This document shows positions 26,352 to 35,857 of a stretch of DNA of 64,000 bases, in pieces. Below the pieces are notes generated by a model. It was not told the origin of the DNA, did no database searches, and saw nothing but the letters and a program-made list of their open reading frames with translations. Origin of the DNA: Nitrospirillum amazonense (lineage in GTDB: Bacteria > Pseudomonadota > Alphaproteobacteria > Azospirillales > Azospirillaceae); NCBI RefSeq assembly GCF_007828035.1, contig NZ_VITV01000002.1:737591-801590 (forward strand), written 5' to 3'. The translations under genes were made by a program, and so were the position numbers. The first letter of the stretch is position 1; each line of letters opens with the position of its first letter.

Positions 26352-27476
26352 TCACGGGCCATCCGCCTCTGGCGCCACGTCGCCCACGGCCGCCGCCAGC
26401 GGCCGGGCGTCCTGCACCAGGTGGACTAGCACCCGGCCCGGCTCCTCGCCATACATCATATGGGCGGAGTTCTCGAACCAGACGAAGCGCTTGGACGGCG
26501 CCGACAGCCTGCGGAACCAGGCCTGCACCGGCTCCGACGGCGTGGTGTAGTCATGCCGGCCGGCGAAGATGATGAGGGGGCAGTCCAGCTTCGTCAGACT
26601 GGTGAAATTGGCCCCGGCCAGGTCGGGCAGCAGCTTGGGCAGGGAAAAGCCGCTGCCCTGGTCGATGGCCTTGAAGTCGGTATCGGAATAGTCCGGCGAA
26701 ATCTTTTCGGCGTTTTCCCAATAGTCGTAATTGTCGCGGCCATAGGTCAGGCCACCGAACTTCACGGACCACTTGCGCTCCACCCCCAGCTTATCGATGG
26801 GCAGGCTGCCGTCCTTTTCCGGATAGGGGGCGATGGCCTCAAGCTCCTTCAGCGCCTGGGCGTCGCCCCGCCGCCTCGCCTCGTCCAGCACCCAGGCGTA
26901 GTTGACCTTCTCCGCCGCCACCGTGTCGATGATCTGGCCGGCACCGATATAGGCGTACAGCCAGTCGGGCCGCCGGGCGGCCAGGCTCAGGCCGATGATG
27001 GTGCCCCAGGAGTGGCCGATGGCGAAAACCTTCTGCTTGCCATAGGTGGCGCGCAGATAGCCCACCAGCTCCTCCGCGTCGCGCACGATGCGGTCGGCGC
27101 TCAAGGTGGGTGCGATCTTGGCCGGATCGTTCAGCAGATAGGTCTTGCCCGCCCCGCGCTGGTCCCACTCCACCACGGTGAAATAGTCGGTCCACGGCGC
27201 CTCGAACAGATAGCGGGTAGGCAGCTCGGGCGCCGCCGGGCCGCCGTGGATCACCAGCAGGATGGGGTTGCGCCTGTCCTTGCCGCGCACGGTGATCCAT
27301 TGCTGGATGCCGCCGATCTCCACCGCCTTGGCCTCGTCGATGCCATTGGCGGAGACCACCTTGCCCACCGTGCCCAGGATAGCGCGGGTGTCGGGCGGCA
27401 GGGACGCCAGGGCCGGTACCGCGAGGGTGGCGATGGCCACCGCGATGGCGACGGATTTCAGACTCGGACCACGCAT
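26352..27476 (-). CDS. Exported alpha/beta hydrolase, proline iminopeptidase-like (S33)
   Basis: 374 residues. Signal peptide about 1-24 (ends PALA). Oxyanion motif HGGPAAPELP, the VVEWDQRGAGKTY segment typical of proline iminopeptidases, and nucleophile Ser in GHSWGT. A cap domain covers about residues 190-290; the acid and His are in LIIFAGRHDYTTP and ENSAHMMYGEEPG. Predicted to remove N-terminal residues from peptides or hydrolyse related amides/esters in the periplasm. GGAGGGG lies before ATG 27476. It lies between a metalloprotease and a cupin on the same strand. Exact substrate cannot be assigned. Confidence 0.85.
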   Translation of the reverse strand: MRGPSLKSVAIAVAIATLAVPALASLPPDTRAILGTVGKVVSANGIDEAKAVEIGGIQQWITVRGKDRRNPILLVIHGGPAAPELPTRYLFEAPWTDYFTVVEWDQRGAGKTYLLNDPAKIAPTLSADRIVRDAEELVGYLRATYGKQKVFAIGHSWGTIIGLSLAARRPDWLYAYIGAGQIIDTVAAEKVNYAWVLDEARRRGDAQALKELEAIAPYPEKDGSLPIDKLGVERKWSVKFGGLTYGRDNYDYWENAEKISPDYSDTDFKAIDQGSGFSLPKLLPDLAGANFTSLTKLDCPLIIFAGRHDYTTPSEPVQAWFRRLSAPSKRFVWFENSAHMMYGEEPGRVLVHLVQDARPLAAAVGDVAPEADGP

Positions 27477-27529
27477 GCACTTCCCCTCCGTTCAAAGATT
27501 TTGGGGTGCAGGCTAGCGGCCGGTCCCGG

Positions 27530-30034
27530 TCAGGGCAAATCCATCCAGTCGCTTTCCCCACCGATGGGGTCGCCCGGCGGCACCTCCACCGAGCGCGGAT
27601 GGTCGGCCAGCAGCTTGTCCGCCTGCTGTGGGTCCAGCAGCCGGCGCGACAGGCTGAGGGCCCAGGCGCGTTCGTCGGCATCGCCCCGGCCTTTGGCCAG
27701 GGTCTCCGCCACCTCGTGTACCCGCTGGTCCAGCAGGGCCGCCACCTCCGGCGTGGTGCCGGAACGGCGGGCCACCTGGGCCATGGTGACGATGGCGCGA
27801 TAGGCGACGCGGCGGCTGACGGCATCGCTCCTGTCCGGCAGCACGGCGGCGGTCAGCCGCTCCAGCACCTCAGCCAGCCCCAGCGCCTGCGGATCGGCGG
27901 CGTGCTGTGCAGCCAGCCGGGCGAGACGCGTGGGCGCCAGCAGGGTGTTGAGGGTGACGGAGGCCGCGACGTCCGCCGCCACCAGCGGGTCGAACACCGG
28001 CCCGCCGGCGGTGGCGAACAGCTCGATATCGAACTGGCGGTTGTCGCTGCCGTTGCGGGCGGCCGACAGCAGGGGCAACAGGCCGGCCGGCACGCGCAGC
28101 TGGTCGGCCGACAGGGTGGAGAGCAGGGCCGACAGGGCGGCACGCTGGGTTTCCGCCGGCACGGGCGCAGACACCTCCCGACCGTCGCCCTTCACCGAAT
28201 AGGCGAAGGTGACGCCGCCCACCGATTTGGCGGCGGCGTTCACCTGATAGCGGTGCAGCAGCCATATGGGCACGAAGCGCCGGCGCAGCTCCGCCACCGC
28301 CTCCCCCGGCGCCAGCGCTTTCAGGCCGAACTGGTCGATGGCGGCACGACGCACGCCCATCAGGCGGGTCAGCTCCGCCACCGGATCGGCGCCGTCGTCC
28401 CACAGGCCGCCCCAAGGCTGGGCCGTGTCCGGGCGGCGGGCATTGTCATCCTGCACATAGCGCAGGCCGGCGGCCACCGCCGCCGCGGCCTTGGCATCGG
28501 CCGCCACCTGGTCGTCCTGGCCGGTGGGCGCGGTCCCATACAGCCAATCCACCGTCGCCTTATCCCAGGCGCCCACGCCGGTGCCATAGGCGTCCGACAG
28601 GTCAGGATGGCCATCGACCAAACCGATACGCGGGGCGGGATAATCCATGACCGAGGCGCGGCCCTGCGTGCTGGCGGCGAAGTTGTGGGCGAAGCCCAGC
28701 GCGTGCCCCACCTCATGCGCGCCCAACTGGCGCAGGCGGGCCAGCGCCACCTGGACCGGGTCGTTCGGCCCGCCGGTCCCCACCTTGTCCGCCCCCACGA
28801 GGCCTTCGAAGATCAGGATGTCCTGCCGCACCCGTTCGGAGCCCAGGACCACCATGCCCTTCACGATCTCACCCGTGCGCGGGTCCACGATCTCCTGCCC
28901 GTAGGACCAGCCGCGGGTGGCGCGGTCCACCCAGTTGACGATGTTGTAGCGCACGTCCATCGGATCCACGCCGTCGGGTAGCGGCTCCGCCCGGAAGGCG
29001 TCGATGTAGCCGGCGGCCTCGAAGGCCTGGGCCCACCAGTTGATGCCCTCCAGCAGGGCGGTGCGCATGGGCTCCGGCACCGTGCGGTCCAGGTAGAAGA
29101 CGATGGGCTTCTTGACGCGGGAGCGGGCGGCGGACGGGTCCACCTTTTCCAGGCGGAAGCGGTTGGCCACATCGTGTACCACGTCCTGGCCCAGGGGCCG
29201 CCCGTAATCCACCGCCTGGGTGGAGAAGCCGCCCATGCGCGGGTCGAAGGCGCGCGGGGTGAAGCCGGGGGCCGGCAGGCGCACGAAACTGTGATGGACG
29301 GTGAAGCTGACCTGCCGGGCGTCCGGGGCGATGTTCTCCACCTCCGCTCCCGGATGGTCGGAGGTGTAGGTCTGGATGGCGTCAACCTCCAGATTGTCAG
29401 GGAACAGCTTGAGCGAGGTGGGATCGGCGGCGCTGAGGCCCCCGTCCAGCCTGAAGCCCTTGCCCGCCCCCTGCGGCGCGCCACCGGTGCCGATGGCATC
29501 GCCCTCCTGCCCCAGCGACTTGGCAATGCCCAGCATGTCGGCGGTCAGGAACTTGGCGATGTCCACCGCCACCCGCCCGTCGGGCAAGGGCACGACGTCC
29601 CCCATCCACACGATGGAGGTGGCGAAGTCGGCGCTGGGGCCGGACGCCGCGGGGTTGCGGAAGCGGGGGTTTTCGAACTGGATGGCGACCTTGGCGCCCA
29701 GCAGGCGGAAGGCCAGCACCTGCGTCTGCCCGATGCGCCCCCGGTCCAGGAAGGTGGGGGCGGAACCCAGGCCGGTGCGCAGCGCCGGCGTGTAGAGGTA
29801 CCGCGCCATCACGCCGTCGGCAGCAGGCGCCGGCAGGGTCAGGAAGATCTTGCCCGCGGCCTTGTCCACCCGCACCGGCAGCAGGCCGTCCTGCGCCGGC
29901 AGATCCCGCAAGGCCGCGGCTGGCCCGGACGGCGCCCCGGCAGGTACCGCCGCCAAGGCGACGGGTGCTGTGGAGACGGGTGCTGTGGAAAAGACCAACA
30001 CGGCGGCCCACACGGCCAGCGATGACGTGCGCAA
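27530..30034 (-). CDS. Exported zinc metalloprotease (DUF5117/DUF5118 type)
   Basis: 834 residues from the chosen start. An N-terminal signal sequence (RTSSLAVWAAVLVFSTAPVS) precedes a DUF5118/5117-like part (about 80-330, with RYLYTPALRTGLGSAPTFLD and FTVHHSFVRLP). The catalytic domain contains HEVGHALGFAH, the extended HExxHxxGxxH metzincin zinc site, then a following SVMDYPAPR Met-turn. The start is taken as TTG 30034, because GGGGGA lies six bases upstream and the signal peptide begins there; upstream alternatives give an implausible N-terminus. Likely degrades proteins in the periplasm or outside. It is divergent from the diguanylate cyclase gene across a 205-base gap with no clear motif. 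Confidence 0.88.
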   Translation of the reverse strand: MRTSSLAVWAAVLVFSTAPVSTAPVALAAVPAGAPSGPAAALRDLPAQDGLLPVRVDKAAGKIFLTLPAPAADGVMARYLYTPALRTGLGSAPTFLDRGRIGQTQVLAFRLLGAKVAIQFENPRFRNPAASGPSADFATSIVWMGDVVPLPDGRVAVDIAKFLTADMLGIAKSLGQEGDAIGTGGAPQGAGKGFRLDGGLSAADPTSLKLFPDNLEVDAIQTYTSDHPGAEVENIAPDARQVSFTVHHSFVRLPAPGFTPRAFDPRMGGFSTQAVDYGRPLGQDVVHDVANRFRLEKVDPSAARSRVKKPIVFYLDRTVPEPMRTALLEGINWWAQAFEAAGYIDAFRAEPLPDGVDPMDVRYNIVNWVDRATRGWSYGQEIVDPRTGEIVKGMVVLGSERVRQDILIFEGLVGADKVGTGGPNDPVQVALARLRQLGAHEVGHALGFAHNFAASTQGRASVMDYPAPRIGLVDGHPDLSDAYGTGVGAWDKATVDWLYGTAPTGQDDQVAADAKAAAAVAAGLRYVQDDNARRPDTAQPWGGLWDDGADPVAELTRLMGVRRAAIDQFGLKALAPGEAVAELRRRFVPIWLLHRYQVNAAAKSVGGVTFAYSVKGDGREVSAPVPAETQRAALSALLSTLSADQLRVPAGLLPLLSAARNGSDNRQFDIELFATAGGPVFDPLVAADVAASVTLNTLLAPTRLARLAAQHAADPQALGLAEVLERLTAAVLPDRSDAVSRRVAYRAIVTMAQVARRSGTTPEVAALLDQRVHEVAETLAKGRGDADERAWALSLSRRLLDPQQADKLLADHPRSVEVPPGDPIGGESDWMDLP

Positions 30035-30239
30035 CGGATGTCCCCCAATAGTCCCCTGTTTGGACGCACGATGTGCCGAAATGCGGCCACCACACAAGGG
30101 TTGGCTGAATTAGTCCCTTGAAAAACCTTTTCGTATCCGACGGATATCCATTATTCCTGACCAGAAGATAGCGTGTTGGTAGCGACACGCCGGTGCTAAG
30201 ACACGTCATACCTGTTATGGTTCCGATGTCGAACGGACG

Positions 30240-33200
30240 ATGGGCGGCAGCATCTTGAGCGTTAAGCGCGTAAGTGGGTTGGTCCTCAGCGGATTGCGGC
30301 TGTGCCGTGTCGTCTTGCTGCTTGGGCTTGTCGCCCTGCCGTCGCTTACCCGCGCGGCGCCGGCGGAACGCTGGTCCGGCTTGGCCGAAACGGTGTTTCA
30401 GAATTACGGCCGTGACCAGGGCCTGCCCCATCCCGTGCCCACCGCCCTGGCGCAGGACCATGACGGCTTCATCTGGGTGGGAACCCAGGGCGGCCTCGCC
30501 CGCTGGGACGGCTATCGCTTCAAAAGCTACACCGCCAGCCAGGACGTGCCGGGCAGCCTGCCCAGCGACTTCATCAAAAGCCTGTTCATCGACCCCAAGG
30601 GACGGTTGTGGGTGGGTGCCAACAGCCTGTCATTGTATGACGCCGCCGGCGACCGGTTCGAGACCATCCCCCTGGGCGCCATCAACGGGCGGCCGGACAT
30701 CGGAGCCATCACCGACGATGGTGCCGGGGGATTGTGGATCGGCACCGACGACGGGCTGCGCCACCTGGACATCGACAGCCGGGCGGTGACCGTGCTGCGC
30801 GCCGGGGCACCGGAAGCGGGCGGCCTGCCCGCTGGCCGGGTGCAGGCGGTGCTGCGCGACGGCGCCGGCGGCCTGTGGGTGGGGACGGCGCAAGGCCTGG
30901 CCTACCGCAAGCCCGGCGGCAATGGCTTCACGGCCGTGGCGCTGGGCGAGACGCCGCAAACGAACGTCTCGGTCCTGTTCCAGGACGGCGAGGGCCGCAT
31001 CTGGGTCGGCACCATTCGATATGGACTCTACACCATAGACCGGCCAGGTGCCGTCCCCCGGGCGGTCAACCCGGCCGCCACCGAGCTGACGGGCTGGATC
31101 TCCGCCATCTGCGCCTCGGGCCCGCATGAAATCTGGGTGGGCCTGCGCAACCGCAGCATTATCGCCATCGACACCCGATCCGGCGCCATGCGCCCCATAC
31201 GCCACGACCGCGCCCAGCCCAACAGCCTGGCCCATGACGACATTTGGGCCCTGCTGCGGGACAGCGCCGGCTCAATCTGGGTGGGGGGCACCGGCGGCCT
31301 CAGCTATCACCCGCACGACGCCGGCCTGGTCGCCACCGTCTTCGGCGGCAGCCGGCGGGAAGGCTTGAGCGCCAGCGACGTGTTCGCCCTGCTGTCCGCG
31401 CGGGATGGCCGCGCGTGGCTGGGCTATTTCGACGGCGGCATCGATGTCGTCGATCCGATGGCGGGTCGGGTGGCAGCCCTGCGCCCCGATCCCAGCCAGC
31501 CGGAAGACGCCCTTCCGCCCGACATCGTCTTCTCCCTGGCACAGGATGAGGCGGGTCGCGTCTATATCGCCACGCGACGGGGCCTGTACCGCGCCGATCC
31601 GGCGGCCAGTGCCGTGCGGCGCGTCACCCTGCCCGGCGGCCGCGACCCGGCCGCCGCCACCATGTCGCTCATCGTCAGCGACGGCATGCTGTGGGTAGGC
31701 GGGGAGGAGGACGGGCTGCGCGGCTACACGCTGGACGGTCCCGGCGGCACGCCCGGCCGCCTGGTGTTCGGCGCCACGCCGGCCGACCAGGCCCAGTTAT
31801 CCGACCGCACCATCCGCGCCCTGCTGTCCGGCGCCGGGCGGGACCTCTGGGTCGGCACGCGCAATGGCCTGAACCACATCGACATCGCCACCGGCGCCGT
31901 GGAACGCATCCCCCCGGCCCCCGGCGACCCCCAGGGCCTGCCGGACCCCTATGTCAGCAGCCTGCTGGTGGACCGTCAGGGCCGCCTCTGGGTCGGCACC
32001 TTCGGCGGCGGCTTGGCGCTGATGACCGGCCGGGACGCCGATGGCAGGCCGCGCTTCCGCCACTTCGGTCTGGCCCAGGGCATGCCCCACGCCAATGTCT
32101 GCAGCCTGGCCATGGACGGCGACGGCGTCATTTGGGCCGGCACCGATGACGGGCTGGCCCGCATCGATCCCGACACGCTGGAGGTCCGCGCGGTGCGCCG
32201 CGCCGACGGTTCCGCCCTGGTCGACTATTTCGTGGGCGCCAGCGCCGCCACCCCGGCGGGGGAGGCGCTGTTCGGGTCCAAGGGCGGCATGACCGTGGTG
32301 CGCCCAGGCAGCCTGCCCGCCTGGCGCTTTCCAGCCCCGGTGGTCATCACCGATCTGCGGGTGGGCGGCCACCCCATGCCCGTGGCCAGGGTGGGCGCGA
32401 CCGGTCCCCTGGTGCTGACGCCCGAGACCAACAGCCTGGCGGTGGAATTCGCCGCCCTGGATTACACCGCCCCAGTCCGCAACCGCTACGCCTATCGGCT
32501 GGAGGGGTATGACGCCGATTGGATCGAGGCGGACGTGAACCGCCGCCTGGCCGTCTACACCAACCTGCCGCCCGGCGACTACACCCTGCGCCTGCGGGGC
32601 AGCAACCGCGACGGCGTGTGGACGGAGCGGGACCTGACCCTGCCCCTGCGCGTGATGCCGGCCTGGTACCAGCGCCTGTGGCTGCGCCTGCTGGCGGTGG
32701 CGCTGACGGTGGTGGCGGTGACGCTGCTGGTGCGCTGGCGCACCAGCTATCTGCGCCGACGGCAGGCGGAACTGGAAAACCAGATCGCCGACCGCACCGC
32801 GGACTTGCGCGCCGCCAACGACCGCCTGACCCACCTGGCCACCACCGACCCGCTGACCGGCTGCGCCAACCGCCGCCATTTCATGGAGCGGGCGCACGAC
32901 ATGATCGCGCTGGCCAGTCGTCATGGCACGCCTCTGACCCTGGCCATCCTGGACCTCGACGAGTTCAAGCGCGTGAACGATACCCACGGCCATCCCGGCG
33001 GCGACGCCGTGCTGGCCCTCACGGGACGCGTCCTCGCCAGCCATGTGCGCTCCACCGACTTGGTGGGCCGCATCGGCGGGGAGGAGTTCGCGCTGCTGAT
33101 GCCCCACACCGCTGCCCACGGCGCCCGCCTGCTGGCCGACCGCCTGCGCCAGGCCATCAGCGACGAACGCGTGGCAACCGATGGCGGCGCAACGATCCGC

Positions 33201-33338
33201 GTCACCGCCAGCCTGGGCCTGGCCGAATTGCGCGACGGCGAGGATTTGGACGCCCTCTACGCCCGCGCCGACGCCGCCCTGTACGTCGCCAAGCAATCCG
33301 GCCGCAACCGGGTGGAGATGACACGCTCCGCGGAGTGA
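30240..33338 (+). CDS. Beta-propeller sensor diguanylate cyclase (two-component-propeller, Y_Y_Y, GGDEF)
   Basis: 1032 residues. Signal/anchor segment about 20-38, then a long periplasmic region built from repeats with the xIWVGTxxGL theme (about 60-690, two seven-bladed propellers). A Y_Y_Y domain follows (about 720-800, VEFAALDYTAPVRNRYAYRL and NLPPGDYTLRLRGSN). One membrane helix lies near 812-832, then a short coiled coil, then a GGDEF domain (870-1030). Active site GGEEF at about 946-950 is intact, and the inhibitory RxxD (RSTD) five residues before it is present. Makes cyclic di-GMP in response to a periplasmic signal; such propellers in other bacteria often sense glycan fragments. The glycan genes lie just downstream. 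Confidence 0.92.
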   Translation: MGGSILSVKRVSGLVLSGLRLCRVVLLLGLVALPSLTRAAPAERWSGLAETVFQNYGRDQGLPHPVPTALAQDHDGFIWVGTQGGLARWDGYRFKSYTASQDVPGSLPSDFIKSLFIDPKGRLWVGANSLSLYDAAGDRFETIPLGAINGRPDIGAITDDGAGGLWIGTDDGLRHLDIDSRAVTVLRAGAPEAGGLPAGRVQAVLRDGAGGLWVGTAQGLAYRKPGGNGFTAVALGETPQTNVSVLFQDGEGRIWVGTIRYGLYTIDRPGAVPRAVNPAATELTGWISAICASGPHEIWVGLRNRSIIAIDTRSGAMRPIRHDRAQPNSLAHDDIWALLRDSAGSIWVGGTGGLSYHPHDAGLVATVFGGSRREGLSASDVFALLSARDGRAWLGYFDGGIDVVDPMAGRVAALRPDPSQPEDALPPDIVFSLAQDEAGRVYIATRRGLYRADPAASAVRRVTLPGGRDPAAATMSLIVSDGMLWVGGEEDGLRGYTLDGPGGTPGRLVFGATPADQAQLSDRTIRALLSGAGRDLWVGTRNGLNHIDIATGAVERIPPAPGDPQGLPDPYVSSLLVDRQGRLWVGTFGGGLALMTGRDADGRPRFRHFGLAQGMPHANVCSLAMDGDGVIWAGTDDGLARIDPDTLEVRAVRRADGSALVDYFVGASAATPAGEALFGSKGGMTVVRPGSLPAWRFPAPVVITDLRVGGHPMPVARVGATGPLVLTPETNSLAVEFAALDYTAPVRNRYAYRLEGYDADWIEADVNRRLAVYTNLPPGDYTLRLRGSNRDGVWTERDLTLPLRVMPAWYQRLWLRLLAVALTVVAVTLLVRWRTSYLRRRQAELENQIADRTADLRAANDRLTHLATTDPLTGCANRRHFMERAHDMIALASRHGTPLTLAILDLDEFKRVNDTHGHPGGDAVLALTGRVLASHVRSTDLVGRIGGEEFALLMPHTAAHGARLLADRLRQAISDERVATDGGATIRVTASLGLAELRDGEDLDALYARADAALYVAKQSGRNRVEMTRSAE

Positions 33339-33347
33339 GAGCCGGGT

Positions 33348-33932
33348 TCAGCCCAGGGCGATGGCCGAACCGGTGAAGGGCAGGACCACGTCATAGCCGG
33401 GCGGCGGCGGGGTGACCGGTGTGGCGGCGGCGGTGCCGAACTGGGTGATGCCCCGGCCGATATGATGCGCCAGGTCATGGCGGTCCCCGGCGAAGTCGAA
33501 CGGGACGCTGGCCACCAGGCGCGCGGAAAACACGTTGGTGGCGAACACCGGCGCCGGCGTGGCGCCGACGGCGACCGCCACGGTGGTGCCCACCGCCAGG
33601 CTGGCGCGGCGAAACGTGGCGATACGCTCGCCCTCCATGAACGAGGCCGGGTTATCGAAGGTGGCCGCCGGCCGGCGCTGCAGATACAGCGAGAACTCCC
33701 CCACCGGATCCAGGCCCAGCGTCAGCGCCCCGTTGTCGACCTGCGCCGCCTTGAACGGCCGGGCGGCGAAGGTGAAATGCGCTGTTTTCTCCGACGGCGT
33801 GCCGTCGAACAGCGGCACCCCGTCGAACGGAAGGTGCAGAAAATAGCCGTAGTCGGCCAGTTCCCCGTCCTTGGTGCCGTAGAAGCGGCCGGTGGCGTAC
33901 CAGGCAAGCTCGGCGGGAAGCAGGGCGGTCAT
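33348..33932 (-). CDS. Hypothetical protein
   Basis: 194 residues, family not recognised. No signal peptide or membrane helix. It is mostly predicted beta structure with a Pro-rich segment near the C-terminus (TPVTPPPPGYDVVLPFTGSA). Codon use matches neighbours and GGAAGGA precedes ATG 33932 at eight bases, so I consider it real. The stop is nine bases from the convergent cyclase stop. A stable hairpin separates it from the glycan operon upstream, so it probably has its own promoter. Confidence 0.65.
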   Translation of the reverse strand: MTALLPAELAWYATGRFYGTKDGELADYGYFLHLPFDGVPLFDGTPSEKTAHFTFAARPFKAAQVDNGALTLGLDPVGEFSLYLQRRPAATFDNPASFMEGERIATFRRASLAVGTTVAVAVGATPAPVFATNVFSARLVASVPFDFAGDRHDLAHHIGRGITQFGTAAATPVTPPPPGYDVVLPFTGSAIALG

Positions 33933-33987
33933 GGGCGGTCCTTCCGGGATGGTCGCAATCTGGCTCCAGCCTGGCACAGGCCACCCT

Positions 33988-34022
33988 GGCCCGGAATCTC
34001 CCTTGACGAGATAATCCGGGCC
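33988..34022 (-). terminator. Hairpin ending the first glycan operon
   Basis: On the minus strand GGCCCGGA pairs with TCCGGGCC (8 bp), and after a two-base bulge ATCTC pairs with GAGAT around a seven-base loop. It begins 12 bases after the stop at 34034. No T-run follows, so termination may need Rho or be partial. Confidence 0.5.
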
Positions 34023-34033
34023 AGCATGCCCGC

Positions 34034-34855
34034 CTAACGTACCTTCCCGGCCGCATTCTCCAGCACCACCCGGGACAGCACCGCTGTGTCCGTTGTGGTC
34101 GGCAGGTGGGAGACGAAGCCGATGCCGGCGTAGAAGGGCTCGGTGAGTTTCAGGGAAATGGGGGCGCCGTAGGGGTGCATCGGCTCCCCCTGCTCGCTGA
34201 CCCACAGGGTGAAGGCGTCGCCCTTCTTCTCGATGCCGATGCGCTGGGGATGCAGGGTGACCAGGCCGGCGACAGCCTCTCCCTTCAGGGCGCCGCGGCT
34301 GCCGACCTTATATTCCATGTCCACCATCTCGGCCCCCTTGGCCGGACGCCAGGCGATGTGGAACATGCCGGTGCCATGCAGGCCCACCACCATCTCCGGC
34401 GCGTCGTCGTCCAGGCTCTGGCGGATGACCAGCAGCGCCTTGCGGTCGCCGTAGCCCACCTGGTTGGGGAAGGCGACGTCCGCCGCCAGCGACACGTCGC
34501 CGGACATCTTCTTCCACAGGAAACGGAACTCATCCCGGCCGTACCACATGTTGTAGCCGGCCGAGGTGACGGTGTAGCGGCCGTCCTGGACCGTTCCCTG
34601 GCCCGGCACCAGGGTGCCGCCCACGTCCGCCTGGCCATCGAACAGGCCGATGGGCTGGGCCTCAACGCGCGTGGGGCGGTGGAAGCCCGCCGGCGGGGCC
34701 ACCTGACGATGGCCGGGATAGTCGGGATAGGCCCAGTCCGGCGCCGTGGGCGTGCCGGGCGCGCTATTGGCGGGCGAAGTGCCGGGCACCTCTTGCGCCG
34801 CCGCCGGAAGGATGACCATGAGGCAGGCGGCCAGTACAATCATGCGATGCTTCAT
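34034..34855 (-). CDS. Exported concanavalin-like (DUF1349-type) beta-jellyroll protein
   Basis: 273 residues. Signal peptide about 1-21 (ends LPAAAQ). The mature part reads as one jelly-roll: GYNMWYGRDEFRFLWKKMSG, then VSLAADVAFPNQVGYGDRKA, LVIRQSLDDDAPEMVVGLHG and a C-terminal YAGIGFVSHLPTTTDTAVLS. This resembles DUF1349/concanavalin-like lectin or glucanase folds. No catalytic pair can be named. Last gene of the operon GH3, GHL6-like, VOC, this protein; it starts 29 bases after the VOC stop. It may bind glycan or act as an accessory subunit in the periplasm. Confidence 0.75.
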   Translation of the reverse strand: MKHRMIVLAACLMVILPAAAQEVPGTSPANSAPGTPTAPDWAYPDYPGHRQVAPPAGFHRPTRVEAQPIGLFDGQADVGGTLVPGQGTVQDGRYTVTSAGYNMWYGRDEFRFLWKKMSGDVSLAADVAFPNQVGYGDRKALLVIRQSLDDDAPEMVVGLHGTGMFHIAWRPAKGAEMVDMEYKVGSRGALKGEAVAGLVTLHPQRIGIEKKGDAFTLWVSEQGEPMHPYGAPISLKLTEPFYAGIGFVSHLPTTTDTAVLSRVVLENAAGKVR

Positions 34856-34884
34856 CTCGTTCTTCCCAATCTTGAGGACGCCGC

Positions 34885-35826
34885 TCACTTCTCGGGATCG
34901 GGTGCACCGAACGGGGTGCAGCAGGGCGTGCCGATGGCATGCAGTTCCATCAGTTCCGCCCGGGTGCCGTCGGGATCGATCAGGTTCATCTGCCACTTCG
35001 CGTCGCGCCCGATCTTGGGCAGGTTGTCCTGGCCCTTCAGCCGGTCGCCGTTCCACAGCAGGGTGTAGGCGGCCTCCGCGTTGGGAATGGCCAGGGCGAA
35101 GTGGTTGAAGACGCCCAGGGTGGCCTGCGATAGGTCGGGCGGGATGCCTTTCGTGTCCGGCGTGCCCACCACCATGTATTCGATCCAGTCGCGGCCGTCG
35201 GGCAGCTGCAGGGAAATCCAGGTGGGCTTGTCATCCTCCATCCCGCCCGCCCAATAGGGATGCAGCCCCAGAATCTGCTGGTAGAAACCGTCTTCCAGCG
35301 CCCGGTTATGGACGATGAAGCCGAAATGCATGATGTGATTGGAGAGGGCGTTGGGCGGGATGCTGGGCGGCGTGGCCGGCGCCTGCACGAACTGCATCAC
35401 CGTGCCCTCGGGATCGGTCACGTCGAACCAGCGGCTGCCGTCCGACCCCTGCTGCACCTTGCCCGGCACCGCAATCTTTTTGGCGATCAGATAGTCGCGC
35501 ATGGCGGCGACGTCGGGGGTGTTGAAGGCGCCATGGGCCAGGCGGTTGATGCCGGTGTACCCCGCCGGCAGGGGCAGCACCTCCACGAACTGCGTGGGGC
35601 TGAAGTAATAGCGCACGCCGGCCGGGTTTTCCGGATCCGGCAGCTTGGTGGCGCCCAGGTCGTGGACGTAGAACGCCTCCGACTTCGCCATGTCCGCCGC
35701 GTAGATCGCCAGATGCGAGACGGCGACGATGGGCGGCCGCGCCCCTCCTGCACCCCCAGGGGTGGCCGCCTGCGCCATGCCGCACAAGCCCGCAAACGCC
35801 AGCGCGGCGATGATGGTTCCTTTCAT
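34885..35826 (-). CDS. Exported VOC/glyoxalase-fold protein
   Basis: 313 residues with a clear signal peptide (about 1-20, ends GMAQA), unusual because vicinal-oxygen-chelate enzymes are normally cytosolic. Two VOC modules are visible: about 32-150 (IVAVSHLAIYAADMAKSEAF, ending WFDVTDPEGTVMQFVQ) and about 165-295 (HIMHFGFIVHNRALEDGFYQ, ending NLIDPDGTRAELMEL). Metal ligands are probably the His of SHLAIY or MHFGF and the Glu near each module end. The reaction could be a dioxygenase, epimerase or lyase step and cannot be fixed. GGGAGG precedes ATG 35826. It lies inside the glycan operon between the GHL6-like enzyme and the lectin-like protein. Confidence 0.82.
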   Translation of the reverse strand: MKGTIIAALAFAGLCGMAQAATPGGAGGARPPIVAVSHLAIYAADMAKSEAFYVHDLGATKLPDPENPAGVRYYFSPTQFVEVLPLPAGYTGINRLAHGAFNTPDVAAMRDYLIAKKIAVPGKVQQGSDGSRWFDVTDPEGTVMQFVQAPATPPSIPPNALSNHIMHFGFIVHNRALEDGFYQQILGLHPYWAGGMEDDKPTWISLQLPDGRDWIEYMVVGTPDTKGIPPDLSQATLGVFNHFALAIPNAEAAYTLLWNGDRLKGQDNLPKIGRDAKWQMNLIDPDGTRAELMELHAIGTPCCTPFGAPDPEK

Positions 35827-35857
35827 GGTTCCTCCCTGTTTTGTTTTACGTTGAAGA

